Numbered from the stretch's first letter, positions 33,745 to 42,384 are shown. The stretch: 64,000 nt of DNA from Streptomyces sp. NBC_00483 (GCF_036013745.1 NZ_CP107880.1:1798001-1862000); one strand, 5' to 3'. Notes: generated by a model not told the origin, from the sequence alone. Numbers and translations are program-made.

Positions 33745-33751
33745 GCGTGGT

Positions 33752-34600
33752 TCAGCCCTTCATGCCGGAGAAAGCGATGCCCTGGATGAACTGGCGCTGC
33801 ATCGCGACGAACACCACGATCACCGGGAGCGTGGCGAGCAGGGACCCGGCCATCAGCACCGGGTACTCGGTGAGATGGGCGCCCTGGAGCGAGGCGAGGC
33901 CCGCCGACAGCGGCATCTTCGCCGGGTCGGTATTGACGATCATCGGCCACATCAGGTCGTTCCAGGACCACAGGAACGTCAGGATGCCGAGCGCGAGCAG
34001 GCCGGGACGGGCCAGCGGCAGCGCGATGCGCCAGAAGACGGTGAAGGGGTTGGCGCCGTCGAGCCGGGCCGCCTCCTCCACCTCTTCCGGGAGCCCCATG
34101 AAGAACTGGCGCAGCAGGAAGGTGCCGAACGCGGAGAACATGCCGGGGACGACGAGCGCCTGCATGGAGTCGAGCCAGCCGAGGTTCTGCATGATCTGGT
34201 ACTGCGGCAGCAGGAAGAGCTGCCCCGGCACCATCAGGACGGCGAGGAACCCGAGGAAGATCGCCCCGCGCCCCGGGAAGCGGATACGGGCGAAGGCGTA
34301 CGCGGCCATGGAGCACAGCAGCAGCTGGGCGGCGGTCCGCAGCAGCGCCATGACGAGGGTGTTCACGAACTGCCGCGCGAACGGGACGCCGTCGAAGACC
34401 TTCTGGTAGTTCGAGAAGTCCCAGTGCGCGGGCAGGATCGTCGGCGGCACGCGCACGGACTCGCCGAAGCTCTTGAAGGAGGTCAGCAGCTCCCACAGCA
34501 GCGGGAACACGGTGATCACGGCGCCGAGTACGAGCAGGACGTGGGCGGGCCAGATCCGCCCCTGGCGCATGCCCGTCGTACGCACAGTGGACTTACGCAT
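33752..34600 (-). CDS. Carbohydrate ABC transporter permease (MalG-like)
   Basis: The 282-residue protein has six membrane segments and the binding-protein-dependent permease EAA loop, EEVEEAARLDGANPFTVFWRIALPLARPG, which contacts the ATPase. The N-terminal VFPLLWELLTSFKSFGE and C-terminal QRQFIQGIAFSGMKG are typical of MalG/LacG-type CUT1 permeases. Its start overlaps the end of the MalF-like permease gene by 8 nt, so the two are coupled. Confidence 0.94.
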   Translation of the reverse strand: MRKSTVRTTGMRQGRIWPAHVLLVLGAVITVFPLLWELLTSFKSFGESVRVPPTILPAHWDFSNYQKVFDGVPFARQFVNTLVMALLRTAAQLLLCSMAAYAFARIRFPGRGAIFLGFLAVLMVPGQLFLLPQYQIMQNLGWLDSMQALVVPGMFSAFGTFLLRQFFMGLPEEVEEAARLDGANPFTVFWRIALPLARPGLLALGILTFLWSWNDLMWPMIVNTDPAKMPLSAGLASLQGAHLTEYPVLMAGSLLATLPVIVVFVAMQRQFIQGIAFSGMKG

Positions 34601-35582
34601 AGTGGACCCACTTCTTCTGCAGCCTGAACTGGACGGCGGTCAGCGCCATGATGAGGACGAACAGCACGCACACGATGGCCGCGCCGTAGCCGCGCTGGTT
34701 GTCGAAGAACGCCTTCTGGAAGAAGAGCATCACGACGGTCTGCCCCTCGCCGTAGGCGGGGTTCTGCAGCGAGTTCTGTGTGTTGGCGCCGATGATCAGG
34801 TAGACGAGGTCGAAGACCTGGAGCGACTGGATCACCGAGAGCACGGTGGTGAAGAACAGCGTGGGGCTCAGCAGCGGCATGGTGACCGAGAAGAACTGCC
34901 GTACGCGGCCCGCTCCGTCGAGGGCGGCGGCCTCGTAGTAGTCGCCGGGGATGCTCTGCAGTCCGGCGAGCAGCAGGATCATGTTGTACCCGACGGTCAT
35001 CCACACACCGACGACGGCGACCGCGATGCGGATGGTGTGCGGGTCGGACACCCAGTGGGTGCCGTCGATGCCGATCGTGGACAGCGCGTGGTTGAGGATG
35101 CCGGCGTCGCCGTTGTAGAGCCAGCGCCAGACCACGGCGACCGCGGCGGGCATGGTGACGACGGGCAGGAAGTAGAGGGTCCGGTAGATGCCGGTGCCGC
35201 GCAGCCCCTTCAGGTTGAGCAGTACGGCGATCAGCATCGAGAGCGGGATGCCGAGGAGGACGAGTCCGGTGTAGACGGCGGTGTTGCCGAGGGACTGCCA
35301 GAACTCCGGGTCGCCCACGAGGGTGCGGTAGTTGGCGGCGCCGATCCAGGTCGTCCCGCCGAAAGCGCCCCATTCGGTGAAGCTGTAGTACATCGTCTGC
35401 ACGACGGGCCACAGGTAGAAGACGGCGAGGCCGATCCCGGCCGGGGCGATGAGGGCGTAGCCCCACCACTTGTCGCGGTGCCGGAAGCGACGCTCGCGGC
35501 GCTTCAACTCCCGCTGATTCAGCGGCTGTTGGTGACTTCGCTGCGCGGGAACCGCCGCTTTCGGCTGCGTGTCGACGCTCAT
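34593..35582 (-). CDS. Carbohydrate ABC transporter permease (MalF/UgpA-like)
   Basis: The 329-residue protein begins with a basic cytoplasmic tail (LNQRELKRRERRFRHRDKWW). Six helices follow, opening with GYALIAPAGIGLAVFYLWPVVQTMYYSFTEWG, and the EAA loop is DYYEAAALDGAGRVRQFFSVTMPLLSP. It is the first of two permeases of a CUT1 importer. Its ATG overlaps the stop codon of the lipoprotein gene as TGATG. The stop codon is TAA, uncommon in this genome. Confidence 0.94.
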   Translation of the reverse strand: MSVDTQPKAAVPAQRSHQQPLNQRELKRRERRFRHRDKWWGYALIAPAGIGLAVFYLWPVVQTMYYSFTEWGAFGGTTWIGAANYRTLVGDPEFWQSLGNTAVYTGLVLLGIPLSMLIAVLLNLKGLRGTGIYRTLYFLPVVTMPAAVAVVWRWLYNGDAGILNHALSTIGIDGTHWVSDPHTIRIAVAVVGVWMTVGYNMILLLAGLQSIPGDYYEAAALDGAGRVRQFFSVTMPLLSPTLFFTTVLSVIQSLQVFDLVYLIIGANTQNSLQNPAYGEGQTVVMLFFQKAFFDNQRGYGAAIVCVLFVLIMALTAVQFRLQKKWVHYA

Positions 35583-36880
35583 CAGGCCCTGCCCTTCCTC
35601 TCCTGCGCGAGCAGCTGGTTCATGGCGTCCGCGAGGGAGTCGGTGGCGGAGTCGAGGCTCACCACGCCGCTCCACGCCTTGGCGAGCCACATCTGTTCCT
35701 TGTGCTGCCAGGCGGCACTGTTGGCGGAACCGGGGAAGGGCACCGCGTAGTCGAGCGCGTCCAGGTGTGCCTTCAGGTTGAAGTGCGGCATGCCCGCGGC
35801 CCACGGCTGCGCGGTGCCGTTGCGGGCGGGGATGGCGGTGCCGTACTTGCCCTGGAGGAGGGAGATGCGTTCGGTGCCGAGGAAGCGGACGAAGTCGCGG
35901 GCGAGTTCGGGGTTCGGTGTGCGGGCGTACACGACGTTGGCGAGGCCGTGCAGCACACCGGCGCGGTGCTTCCCCCTGGGCATCGGCGCGACGTCGACCT
36001 TGGCCCGCAGCTCGCGGTCGCGGTAGAACATCGCGGCGTTGTAGGACGCCTCGTAGGTCATGGCCAGCGTGCCCGACTGGAACATCTGGGTGGGGTCGGT
36101 GTCGGCCATCTGCTGGAGGGTGGGCGAGGAGCGGTAGCGGTGGATGAGGTCGATCCACAGCCGCAGCCCTTCGCGGGTCCGCTCGTCGGCGTACCCGGAG
36201 CTCCGCTTGTCGTCGGAGATGACCCGGCCGCCGGCCTGGGGTATGGAGTTGTAGTAGTTCTCCTGCGCACGGACGGGCGCCCCCACGCCGTAGATCCCCC
36301 GCCCCCGGTCGGTGAGCCGCTGGGAGTGCTCGATGAGGTCCTGCCAGGTCCAACTGCCGTCCGGGTACGGCACCTTGGCGCGGTCGAAGAGTTCCTTGTT
36401 GTACCAGAGGGCGACGGTGTCGAAGTCCTTCGGGGCGCCGTACTGGGTGCCCTTCCAGCGGTACAGGGAGACCAGATCGGCCGGGAAGTCGCGGGTCCGC
36501 AGCACGGCGTCGCCGCCCTCGGTGTCCAGGGGGAGCAGCTGCCCGGCGTCGGCGTACATGCCGAAGTTGGGCCCGTTCATCCAGAACACGTCGGGCGCGG
36601 AGCCGCCGGTGCAGGCGGTGCGCAGCTTCGTCCAGTACGTCCCGTTCGGGGTCAGCTGGACGTCGACGCTCACGCCCGGCCGCGCCCGCTCGAAGGCCCG
36701 GGCCGCGCGCTGCATGGCAGGCAGTTGGTAGACGTCCCAGACGCCGTACGTGAGATGGCCGCGCCGCGCGTCGCCACCGGCGGCGTCCGAGGCGTTCGAC
36801 GAGGAGGGGCCGCAGCCGGACGTCAGCGGCGCCGCCGCGAGTGTCGTGGCGGCCGCGGCGAGGAGAGAGCGCCTGCGCAC
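35582..36880 (-). CDS. Sugar ABC transporter substrate-binding lipoprotein
   Basis: The GTG start has AGGAAGG 6 nt upstream. The 432-residue protein has a lipoprotein signal with lipobox LTSGC (Cys23). A family-1 extracellular solute-binding domain follows: GHLTYGVWDVYQLPAMQRAARAFERARPGVSVDVQ, APDVFWMNGPNFGMYADAGQLLPLD, YGAPKDFDTVALWYNKELFDRAKVPYP. It captures the sugar for the two permeases downstream. No ATPase gene is in the operon; in Streptomyces such systems commonly share the MsiK ATPase encoded elsewhere. The sugar cannot be read from the sequence. Confidence 0.94.
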   Translation of the reverse strand: MRRRSLLAAAATTLAAAPLTSGCGPSSSNASDAAGGDARRGHLTYGVWDVYQLPAMQRAARAFERARPGVSVDVQLTPNGTYWTKLRTACTGGSAPDVFWMNGPNFGMYADAGQLLPLDTEGGDAVLRTRDFPADLVSLYRWKGTQYGAPKDFDTVALWYNKELFDRAKVPYPDGSWTWQDLIEHSQRLTDRGRGIYGVGAPVRAQENYYNSIPQAGGRVISDDKRSSGYADERTREGLRLWIDLIHRYRSSPTLQQMADTDPTQMFQSGTLAMTYEASYNAAMFYRDRELRAKVDVAPMPRGKHRAGVLHGLANVVYARTPNPELARDFVRFLGTERISLLQGKYGTAIPARNGTAQPWAAGMPHFNLKAHLDALDYAVPFPGSANSAAWQHKEQMWLAKAWSGVVSLDSATDSLADAMNQLLAQERKGRA

Positions 36881-36919
36881 AGGGAGCCTTCCTGGTGAAG
36901 GGTCGACCGGAATGCAAGG

Positions 36920-36975
36920 ACGCTATTTGCTCGAAGTTGATGGGTCAAGGCTTGTTTCGATCACCTTTACGCAAA
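36920..36975 (-). promoter_or_regulatory. Promoter and possible LacI-type site of the sugar ABC operon
   Basis: On the minus strand -35 TTGACC (36943-36948) and -10 TAGCGT (36920-36925) are separated by 17 nt, a good vegetative promoter about 35-40 nt before the GTG start. Upstream, TTTACGCAAA (36966-36975) has the central CG and flanking A/T runs of LacI-family operators. No regulator gene lies in the operon. Confidence 0.6.
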
Positions 36976-37029
36976 CGTGGGAGCGAACGGGAAGAATACG
37001 GGCATGCGGCGGCCGCAGCAGTCGAGGTG

Positions 37030-37046
37030 TCACCCGGCGCGGGCGA
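37030..37046. promoter_or_regulatory. TCACCC-N5-GGGTGA inverted repeat, copy 1
   Basis: TCACCC-GGCGC-GGGCGA, one mismatch from a perfect inverted repeat. Its edge is 70 nt upstream of the ATG at 37116. Related copies occur through 57.7 kb. Confidence 0.5.
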
Positions 37047-37115
37047 CGTGCGTCCGGGCCGTGGGCCCGACAGTGCCCGGCAGGAGTGCTTGTCCCCCGC
37101 CGGGAGGGCGTTGTC

Positions 37116-37925
37116 ATGACGATCACGGATACCGCCCGGCCCCTGGCGGGCCGGATCGTGCAGCAGCTGGTGCACGTCACCATCCTGGACATGGCGACAC
37201 GCCTCGCGGCGCAGGCCTTCCTGGCCGCCCTGCCGATGCTCATCGCCCTCGCCTCGTTCTTTCCACAGCCGGTGCGGCACGAACTCCTGCGCTCGCTGCG
37301 TACGTTGCTCGGGGCGTCGGGACCGGTGGTGGAGCAGGCCAAAAAACTGACCGGGGGCGGCGACTCCGCCCTGCACAGCTGGGGCGCGGCCGGCGTGCTG
37401 GTCGCGCTGCTCTCGGCCACCGCGTTCGCCCGGGCCCTGCAGCGGCTGTGCGAGCGGGCCTGGGACGTGCCCCGCTCCGGAGTGCGTGTCGTGGCGTGGC
37501 GGTGGGCGGTGTGGCTGCTCGTGTGGGTGACGATGCTGATCGTGCAGGGCGCGCTGCTCCGGGCGTTCGGCGCGGGCGCCGTCATCGGCTACCCCTTGCA
37601 GCTCGGGGCGGCCGTCCTGATGTGGTGGTGGACCCAGCATCTGCTGCTCGCCGGGCGGGTGCCGTGGCTGCCGCTGCTCCCGGGGGCGCTGCTGACCGGG
37701 GCGGGTGCGGTGGCGTTCTGCGGGGTGTCGGGGCTGTGGCTGCCGCGGGCGCTGCGGATGAGCACGGACCGCTACGGGGCGCTCGGGTCGGTGTTCACCG
37801 TGCTGTCCTGGCTGATCCTGTTCTTCACCGTGGTGGTGTTCGGCGTGGCCGTCGGGCGCGTCCTGGCCCAGGAGGAGTTCCTGCGGCACAGGCTCGGCGG
37901 CACGACGGCCACCGGCTCACAATGA
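37116..37925 (+). CDS. YihY/BrkB-like integral membrane protein (shorter paralogue)
   Basis: The 269-residue protein resembles the YihY/YhjD group: DMATRLAAQAFLAALPMLIALASFFPQPVRHELLRSLRTLLGASG, ATAFARALQRLCERAWDVPRSG (the family's central segment), and RYGALGSVFTVLSWLILFFTVVVFGVAVGRVLAQEEFLRH. About six helices are expected. It lacks the Pro-Lys-rich N-terminus of the homologue at 16339. GGGAGGG precedes the ATG. Its 3' end overlaps the convergent DUF2252 gene by 9 nt. A TCACCC-type palindrome lies upstream, linking it to the stress-type island that follows. Confidence 0.8.
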   Translation: MTITDTARPLAGRIVQQLVHVTILDMATRLAAQAFLAALPMLIALASFFPQPVRHELLRSLRTLLGASGPVVEQAKKLTGGGDSALHSWGAAGVLVALLSATAFARALQRLCERAWDVPRSGVRVVAWRWAVWLLVWVTMLIVQGALLRAFGAGAVIGYPLQLGAAVLMWWWTQHLLLAGRVPWLPLLPGALLTGAGAVAFCGVSGLWLPRALRMSTDRYGALGSVFTVLSWLILFFTVVVFGVAVGRVLAQEEFLRHRLGGTTATGSQ

Positions 37926-39320
37926 CTCGACCGTGACCCTGCCTGCCCGCGCGGCCGCGGCCAGCGCCTCGTGGTCCCGCTCGTTCTGGTCGGCGTAGGC
38001 CTCCGCGAAGCGGCCGAGCGCCTGGTCGAAGCGGTCGGAACGGCCCAGGTAGGCAGCGAGGACGACTCGGTCGCCGGAACGGGCGTGGGCGCGGGCCAGC
38101 GTCGCGCCGCACGCCCGGCCGAACAGGCCCATGACGCGCGGGGTCATCAGATCCGCCTGCGGAATCACCTTCCAGTCCCTCAACTGCCGCACATAGAAGT
38201 CGCGTTGCTCACCGTCGAGCCCTTCCACCCGCTCCCAGCCGAGGAACATGTCACCGGCCGCCTGCATGAGGCGCTGGCCGACGACGACGCGTTCGCCCTC
38301 ATTGGTGTGGTCGCCCTGCCCCGCGAAGTCCGCGAGCACGGAGGTCCCCGCCTCCTTCGCCTGCAGCAGCAGCGGATCCCGGTCGTCGCGGCCGAGCAGC
38401 AGAATGATCCAGCAGCGGGTGCCCACACTGCCCACCCCGACCACTTTGCGCGCCATGTCGACGACGTGGTACTGGGAGAGCAGCGCCCTGCGTTCGGCGC
38501 TGAGCGTGCGCGCGTACCGCTCGATCAGGTCCATCAACTGCGCTTCCAGCTGCTTGCGTTCGACGCCCGGCAGCAGCTGGTCGAGCGGGGTGATCAGAGG
38601 CGGATCGGCGGCGATGCGCAGTTCGCCGTCGACGACGTGGGCGAGCTTCTCCAGGGCCTGCATGTGGTCATGGCCGCGGGCCTTGCCGAGCGCATGCGAC
38701 ATGCGCCGCTTGGTGCGGCCGTCCAGCTTCGCGGACACCGTGGCGTACAGCTCGTCCGCCTCGATCCGCGAGTACCAGACGTCGAGCGTGCGCATCCCGG
38801 CGAACCGCTCCATCGACTGCCGGTACGAGGCCGCCGTGACCTGCACGACGCGCTCCCGCTCCGTGCGGCCGAAGCCGTTGCCGCGGCCCGCGATGACGAG
38901 GCTGGCGGCGAGCCGCTTGACGTCCCACTCCCACGGCCCGCGCAGCGTCTCGTCGAAGTCGTTGACGTCGAACATCAGGCGCCGCTCCGGGGAGGCGAGC
39001 AGCCGGAAGTTCAACAGGTGTGCGTCTCCGCACAGTTGGGCGCGCATTCCGGTGACCGGGGTGTGCGCCAGATCGGATGCCATGATCGCGGCAGCGCCCC
39101 GGAAGAACCGGAACGGCGACTCCAGCATGCGCCCGTAGCGGATCGGAATCAGCTCCTGGAGCCTGCTCGCCGACTGCTTCTCCAGGATGTCGACGGGATC
39201 GGGGCGGTCGGCGGCGGGGGTGTAGGCGTCGTGCCCGGAGCGCGGGACCCTGGACCTCGCGGACCTGCCCGTGCTCGCCCGCTCGCGCGCGGTGCGGCGC
39301 CTGCTCGTCATCTCGGTCAT
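37917..39320 (-). CDS. DUF2252 domain-containing protein
   Basis: The 467-residue protein carries the DUF2252 hallmarks: RMLESPFRFFRGAAAIMASDLAHTP, LCGDAHLLNFRLLASPERRLMFDVNDFDETLRGPWEWDVKRLAASLVIAGR, and VVGVGSVGTRCWIILLLGRDDRDPLLLQAKEA. The GDAHLLNF motif resembles the catalytic loop of aminoglycoside-phosphotransferase-like kinases, so a small-molecule kinase fold is suggested, but no substrate is known. The first ~45 residues are basic and Ser/Arg-rich. A TCACCC-type inverted repeat begins 64 nt upstream of its start, between it and the divergent lipid-kinase gene. Confidence 0.9.
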   Translation of the reverse strand: MTEMTSRRRTARERASTGRSARSRVPRSGHDAYTPAADRPDPVDILEKQSASRLQELIPIRYGRMLESPFRFFRGAAAIMASDLAHTPVTGMRAQLCGDAHLLNFRLLASPERRLMFDVNDFDETLRGPWEWDVKRLAASLVIAGRGNGFGRTERERVVQVTAASYRQSMERFAGMRTLDVWYSRIEADELYATVSAKLDGRTKRRMSHALGKARGHDHMQALEKLAHVVDGELRIAADPPLITPLDQLLPGVERKQLEAQLMDLIERYARTLSAERRALLSQYHVVDMARKVVGVGSVGTRCWIILLLGRDDRDPLLLQAKEAGTSVLADFAGQGDHTNEGERVVVGQRLMQAAGDMFLGWERVEGLDGEQRDFYVRQLRDWKVIPQADLMTPRVMGLFGRACGATLARAHARSGDRVVLAAYLGRSDRFDQALGRFAEAYADQNERDHEALAAAARAGRVTVESL

Positions 39321-39383
39321 GGCGGAGCTCCCTTCCTGGCTGTGCGGCTGTGCCCACCGTGCGCCGGGCCGGGCGCCGCGACG

Positions 39384-39400
39384 TCACCCCGCCGGTGTGA
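39384..39400. promoter_or_regulatory. TCACCC-N5-GGGTGA inverted repeat, copy 2
   Basis: TCACCC-CGCCG-GTGTGA, one mismatch. It lies between the divergent DUF2252 (64 nt) and diacylglycerol-kinase-like (55 nt) start codons. A further GGGTGA half site is at 39414-39419. Confidence 0.5.
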
Positions 39401-39454
39401 GGTCGCCTCCCGGGGGTGAGTCCCCGGGGCCTTCCCGGTCGCAGACTGTCGGTC

Positions 39455-40783
39455 ATGGAACCGACGAAACACCGGCGGACGACACAGCAGCGGGGGCAAC
39501 GGTGGCTGGCGCGTGGGTCGTTGGCCGCCGCGGCGGCCGCCGTGCTGGTCCTGGCCGTCTTCGCGGGGCTGCGGACCTTCGCGCTGCTGGGCGTGGGGAT
39601 CCTGGGGACGGCGGTCACGGCCGCCGCCGTGTGGTGGGTGCTCAGCAGGCGGGGCCCCGCGCGGTATCTGGCGCTGCTCCTGGCGCTCGCCGCGCCGGTA
39701 TGGGTGGTGGTCGAGTACGCCCGCGGGCACCTGGTGTGGGTGGTGCTGGTGTCGGGCGGGCTGTGGCTGCTCGCCGCGGGTGCGGGCCGGGCGGCGCTGG
39801 GGCCGCGCTCGTCCCCCACCCCGATGCCCGAGGCGCCGGCTCCGGCGTTCCACCGGCCGGTGCTGATCATGAATCCGCGCTCGGGCGGCGGGAAGGTCGA
39901 CCGCTTCGGGCTGCGCGCGAAGGCCGAGCAACTGGGCGCCGACGTCGTGCTGTTGGAGGGTCCTGAGCCGGTCGACGTGGCGGCGCTCGCCCGGGCCCGC
40001 GCCGCCGCGGGGGCGGACCTCCTCGGCGTCGCGGGCGGCGACGGCACGCAGGCCCTCGTCGCCGACGTCGCCGCCGAACTCGGCCTGCCGTTCCTGGTGA
40101 TCCCCGCCGGGACCCGCAACCACTTCGCCCTCGACCTGGGCCTGGACCGCGAGGACCCGTCGAAGGCACTGGACGCGCTGTCCGACGGCGTGGAGCTGCG
40201 GGTCGACCTGGGCCGGGCGGGCGGCCTCCCGTTCGTCAACAACGTCTCGTTCGGGGCCTACGCCGAGGTGGTGCAGAGCCCGGCCTACCGCGACGGCAAG
40301 ACGCGTACCACCCTCGAGCTGCTGCCCGATCTGCTCGCCCGGCACCAGGGCGCGGAGCTGACGGCACGGGTCGACGAGCACGAAGTCACCGACCCGCAGG
40401 CGCTGTTGGTGAGCAACAACCCGTACGGCGCGCGTGACATCGCGGGCCTCGGCCGGCGCACCCGTCTCGACGGCGGGATCCTCGGCTGCGTCGGCGTGCG
40501 GGTCACGAGCGCCGCGCAGGCAGCGGGACTGCTGCGGGGCAGCCGGTCCGCCGGCGTGACGACGCGGACCGCCGCCTCGGTGGTCGTCGACGCCGACCAG
40601 GACTCGATCCCCGTCGGCCTCGACGGCGAGGCGGTGCGCATGGACGTCCCCGTCCGTATCGAGGTGCGCCCCGGCGCGCTGCGGGTGATCGTGCCGAGGC
40701 AGCGCCCGGGAACGTACCGGGAACGCCCGCCGCTGGACTGGCGAGGCATCACGGGTCTCGCCCTGACGGTGCGGCGCCCCTGA
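39455..40783 (+). CDS. Diacylglycerol/lipid kinase family protein with N-terminal membrane helices
   Basis: The 442-residue protein starts with a hydrophobic region of three to four helices (about residues 20-120). The DAGK catalytic domain follows: PVLIMNPRSGGGKVDRFGL, the nucleotide-binding GVAGGDGTQALVADVAAELGLPFLVIPAGTRNHFALDLGL with the GGDGT signature, and a C-terminal PVGLDGEAVRMDVPVRIEVRPGALRV. Such kinases phosphorylate diacylglycerol or other lipids with ATP, here probably at the membrane. It is divergent from the DUF2252 gene with a shared TCACCC-type site between them. Confidence 0.92.
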   Translation: MEPTKHRRTTQQRGQRWLARGSLAAAAAAVLVLAVFAGLRTFALLGVGILGTAVTAAAVWWVLSRRGPARYLALLLALAAPVWVVVEYARGHLVWVVLVSGGLWLLAAGAGRAALGPRSSPTPMPEAPAPAFHRPVLIMNPRSGGGKVDRFGLRAKAEQLGADVVLLEGPEPVDVAALARARAAAGADLLGVAGGDGTQALVADVAAELGLPFLVIPAGTRNHFALDLGLDREDPSKALDALSDGVELRVDLGRAGGLPFVNNVSFGAYAEVVQSPAYRDGKTRTTLELLPDLLARHQGAELTARVDEHEVTDPQALLVSNNPYGARDIAGLGRRTRLDGGILGCVGVRVTSAAQAAGLLRGSRSAGVTTRTAASVVVDADQDSIPVGLDGEAVRMDVPVRIEVRPGALRVIVPRQRPGTYRERPPLDWRGITGLALTVRRP

Positions 40784-40802
40784 GCGGCAGGGCCCTGTCC
40801 GC
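40784..40802. terminator. Hairpin between convergent lipid-kinase and DUF7144 genes
   Basis: The 19-nt gap reads GCGGCAGGGCCCTGTCCGC, which can form a near-complete stem around AGGGCCCT. It begins right after the lipid-kinase TGA and ends at the DUF7144 stop. Confidence 0.5.
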
Positions 40803-41273
40803 CTAGAGCGGCGCCCCGTAGACCTTGTGCGCCTCACGGTGTCCGTACATGGCGAGGGACCAGATCACGAGGATGTCGAGGGCGATGAGGATCGCCGACC
40901 ACACGGGCTGGTACGGGGTGAAGAAGAAGTTCTCCAGCGCGCTCATCGCAGCGATGATCATGACGACGATCCGCGCCCAGGTGCGCCCGCTGAAGAGGCT
41001 GACCGCCGCGGCGAAGACGATGACCCCGGTGATCATCTGCACCCAGCCGCGGGCGTTGACGTTGAAGTCGAACGCGTAGTCGTCCTGCGCTTGGTAGAAG
41101 TTCTCGTTGAGTATCGCGGCGAGGCCGGCGATCGCGTGATAGGCGCCGATGATGCCCATCACGAACGCGGCGAAGACGACTCCCCCGACGACACCCACGT
41201 TGGCGCGGGGCGCCGGCTCGGGCGCGCCGGAAGGGCCGGAGCGCGCCGGGCCCGGCGACATCTGCTCGGTCAT
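40803..41273 (-). CDS. DUF7144-type four-helix membrane protein (copy A)
   Basis: The 156-residue protein has four predicted membrane helices (VGGVVFAAFVMGIIGAYHAIAGLAAI, WVQMITGVIVFAAAVSLFSG, ARIVVMIIAAMSALENFFF, PVWSAILIALDILVIWSLAMYG). It shares its layout and the pattern NFY/YAFDFNVNARGWVQM with the protein at 57152, which has YTFQFDLTTWGWIHL at the same place. The family is widespread in actinobacteria and of unknown function. GAGGAGGAGG lies 6 nt before the ATG. Two TCACCC-type palindromes lie upstream. Confidence 0.8.
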   Translation of the reverse strand: MTEQMSPGPARSGPSGAPEPAPRANVGVVGGVVFAAFVMGIIGAYHAIAGLAAILNENFYQAQDDYAFDFNVNARGWVQMITGVIVFAAAVSLFSGRTWARIVVMIIAAMSALENFFFTPYQPVWSAILIALDILVIWSLAMYGHREAHKVYGAPL

Positions 41274-41358
41274 GTCGAACCTCCTCCTCGACGGCCCCGG
41301 CTCGATGGCCGCGGAGCCGATGGACCCGGAGCATGCGGCCCGCACCGCCCGGCCCGGT

Positions 41359-41413
41359 TCACCCGCAGCGGATGAGCCCCGCCCCACGCGCGGCTGTCAC
41401 CCGTCCGAGGTGA
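41359..41413. promoter_or_regulatory. TCACCC-N5-GGGTGA inverted repeats, copies 3 and 4
   Basis: TCACCC-GCAGC-GGATGA (41359-41375) and TCACCC-GTCCG-AGGTGA (41397-41413), each one mismatch from the consensus, lie between the divergent DUF7144 (start 41273) and small-protein (start 41480) genes. The edges are 86 and 67 nt from the respective starts. Confidence 0.55.
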
Positions 41414-41479
41414 TGCCCCCGACCGTGCGTTCGCCGGGAGAATGGCACGCGGGGTGATGCTCGCACTGGAGGTGACGTC

Positions 41480-41752
41480 ATGGACGGGTCACACTCGGGT
41501 CCCGGACCCGATCGAACCGGAACGCCCTCCGGAGGCAGCGACTTCGAGATCCGCGTCAGGGGCAGGCTCGGCGATGCCTTCCGGTCGGCGTTCGGCGAGC
41601 TGACGGTCGTGCTGCGCCCCGCCGAGACGGTGCTGGTCGGCGCGGGACTCGACCAGGCCGCCCTGTACGGGATCCTCGACCGCATCCAGGGCCTCGGCCT
41701 CGAACTCCTCGAGGTCCGCCGGCTCCCTGGGCCGCGGGACCCGAGGGAGTAG
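41480..41752 (+). CDS. Small conserved-looking protein, function unknown
   Basis: The 90-residue protein has a disordered, Gly/Ser-rich start. A compact alpha/beta segment follows: FEIRVRGRLGDAFRSAFGELTVVLRPAETVLVGAGLDQAALYGILDRIQGLGLELLEVRRLPG. The pattern strand-helix-strand-strand-helix-strand would fit a small ferredoxin-like fold. The ATG has GGAGGTGA upstream, and codon use is typical for the genome, so it is likely real. No family is recognised. It is divergent from a DUF7144 gene with TCACCC-type sites between. Confidence 0.7.
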   Translation: MDGSHSGPGPDRTGTPSGGSDFEIRVRGRLGDAFRSAFGELTVVLRPAETVLVGAGLDQAALYGILDRIQGLGLELLEVRRLPGPRDPRE

Positions 41753-41839
41753 CCGGACACACGGCCCCTTTCGGCCGCGCAACGGGCCGAACCTCCCGGA
41801 AAACGGCGCGGAAGACCCCTTCCGCCGGGCTCGCGCGGG

Positions 41840-41855
41840 CCCCACCGTGGTGGGG
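41840..41855. promoter_or_regulatory. Inverted repeat upstream of the small LuxR gene
   Basis: CCCCACC-GT-GGTGGGG is a perfect 7-bp inverted repeat ending 31 nt before the ATG at 41886. Its right side continues into GGGTGA, so it may also be a diverged TCACCC-type site. Confidence 0.35.
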
Positions 41856-41885
41856 TGATGCCCTCCACATGGGGAGGTGAGGGGC

Positions 41886-42362
41886 ATGCCCACAGTACTG
41901 TGCCCACGCACGGTCGATGATCCGGGAAATTCGGGGCGCGCGTCCGCGCTGCGCCTCCAGCTGTGCTCGCTCAACCAAGAAGGTACGGCGGCGGCCGACG
42001 CCGCCCTGACGACCTGTCTGATGTGGGTCGCCGGGGTCCTCGTGGAGATCGCGGGGGACGTGGCTGATCCGCGGACCGCCGGTGCGCTGGTGCACCGGGC
42101 CTCGGACGCGCTCGCCGCGGTGCCGGCACCGGCGCCCGTCCCACAGGCGAACGGCACACTGCCGTCGCCACAGCGGCTCACCGGCCGTGAACTCGCCGTG
42201 CTCCAACAGTTGCAGGAGGAGGTTTCGCTGCGGCAGATCGCCGACGATCTCTACGTCTCGCACAACACGGTCAAGAGCCACACGCGCGCCGTGTACCGGA
42301 AGCTGGGCGCGCGCTCGCGCGCCGAAGCGCTGGTCCGGGCACGGGAGTTGGGGCTCGTCTGA
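41886..42362 (+). CDS. Small LuxR-type HTH regulator
   Basis: The 158-residue protein has an N-terminal helical domain of unknown type (about residues 15-80) and a C-terminal GerE/LuxR helix-turn-helix (LTGRELAVLQQLQEEVSLRQIADDLYVSHNTVKSHTRAVYRKLGARSRAEALVRARELGLV). It has no receiver domain with a phospho-acceptor Asp. Start choice: the ATG at 41886 follows GGGGAGG and GAGG; the GTG at 41877 would add three residues. It is convergent with the large LuxR regulator and could act on the TCACCC-type sites in this island (speculative). Confidence 0.88.
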   Translation: MPTVLCPRTVDDPGNSGRASALRLQLCSLNQEGTAAADAALTTCLMWVAGVLVEIAGDVADPRTAGALVHRASDALAAVPAPAPVPQANGTLPSPQRLTGRELAVLQQLQEEVSLRQIADDLYVSHNTVKSHTRAVYRKLGARSRAEALVRARELGLV

Positions 42363-42384
42363 GACGCTGCCCGGCCCGGCATGC

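Noticed and set aside
41359..42181. Minus-strand open frames over the 90-aa protein and small LuxR genes
   Set aside because: They show no domain pattern, and the plus-strand genes have ribosome sites and recognisable folds.
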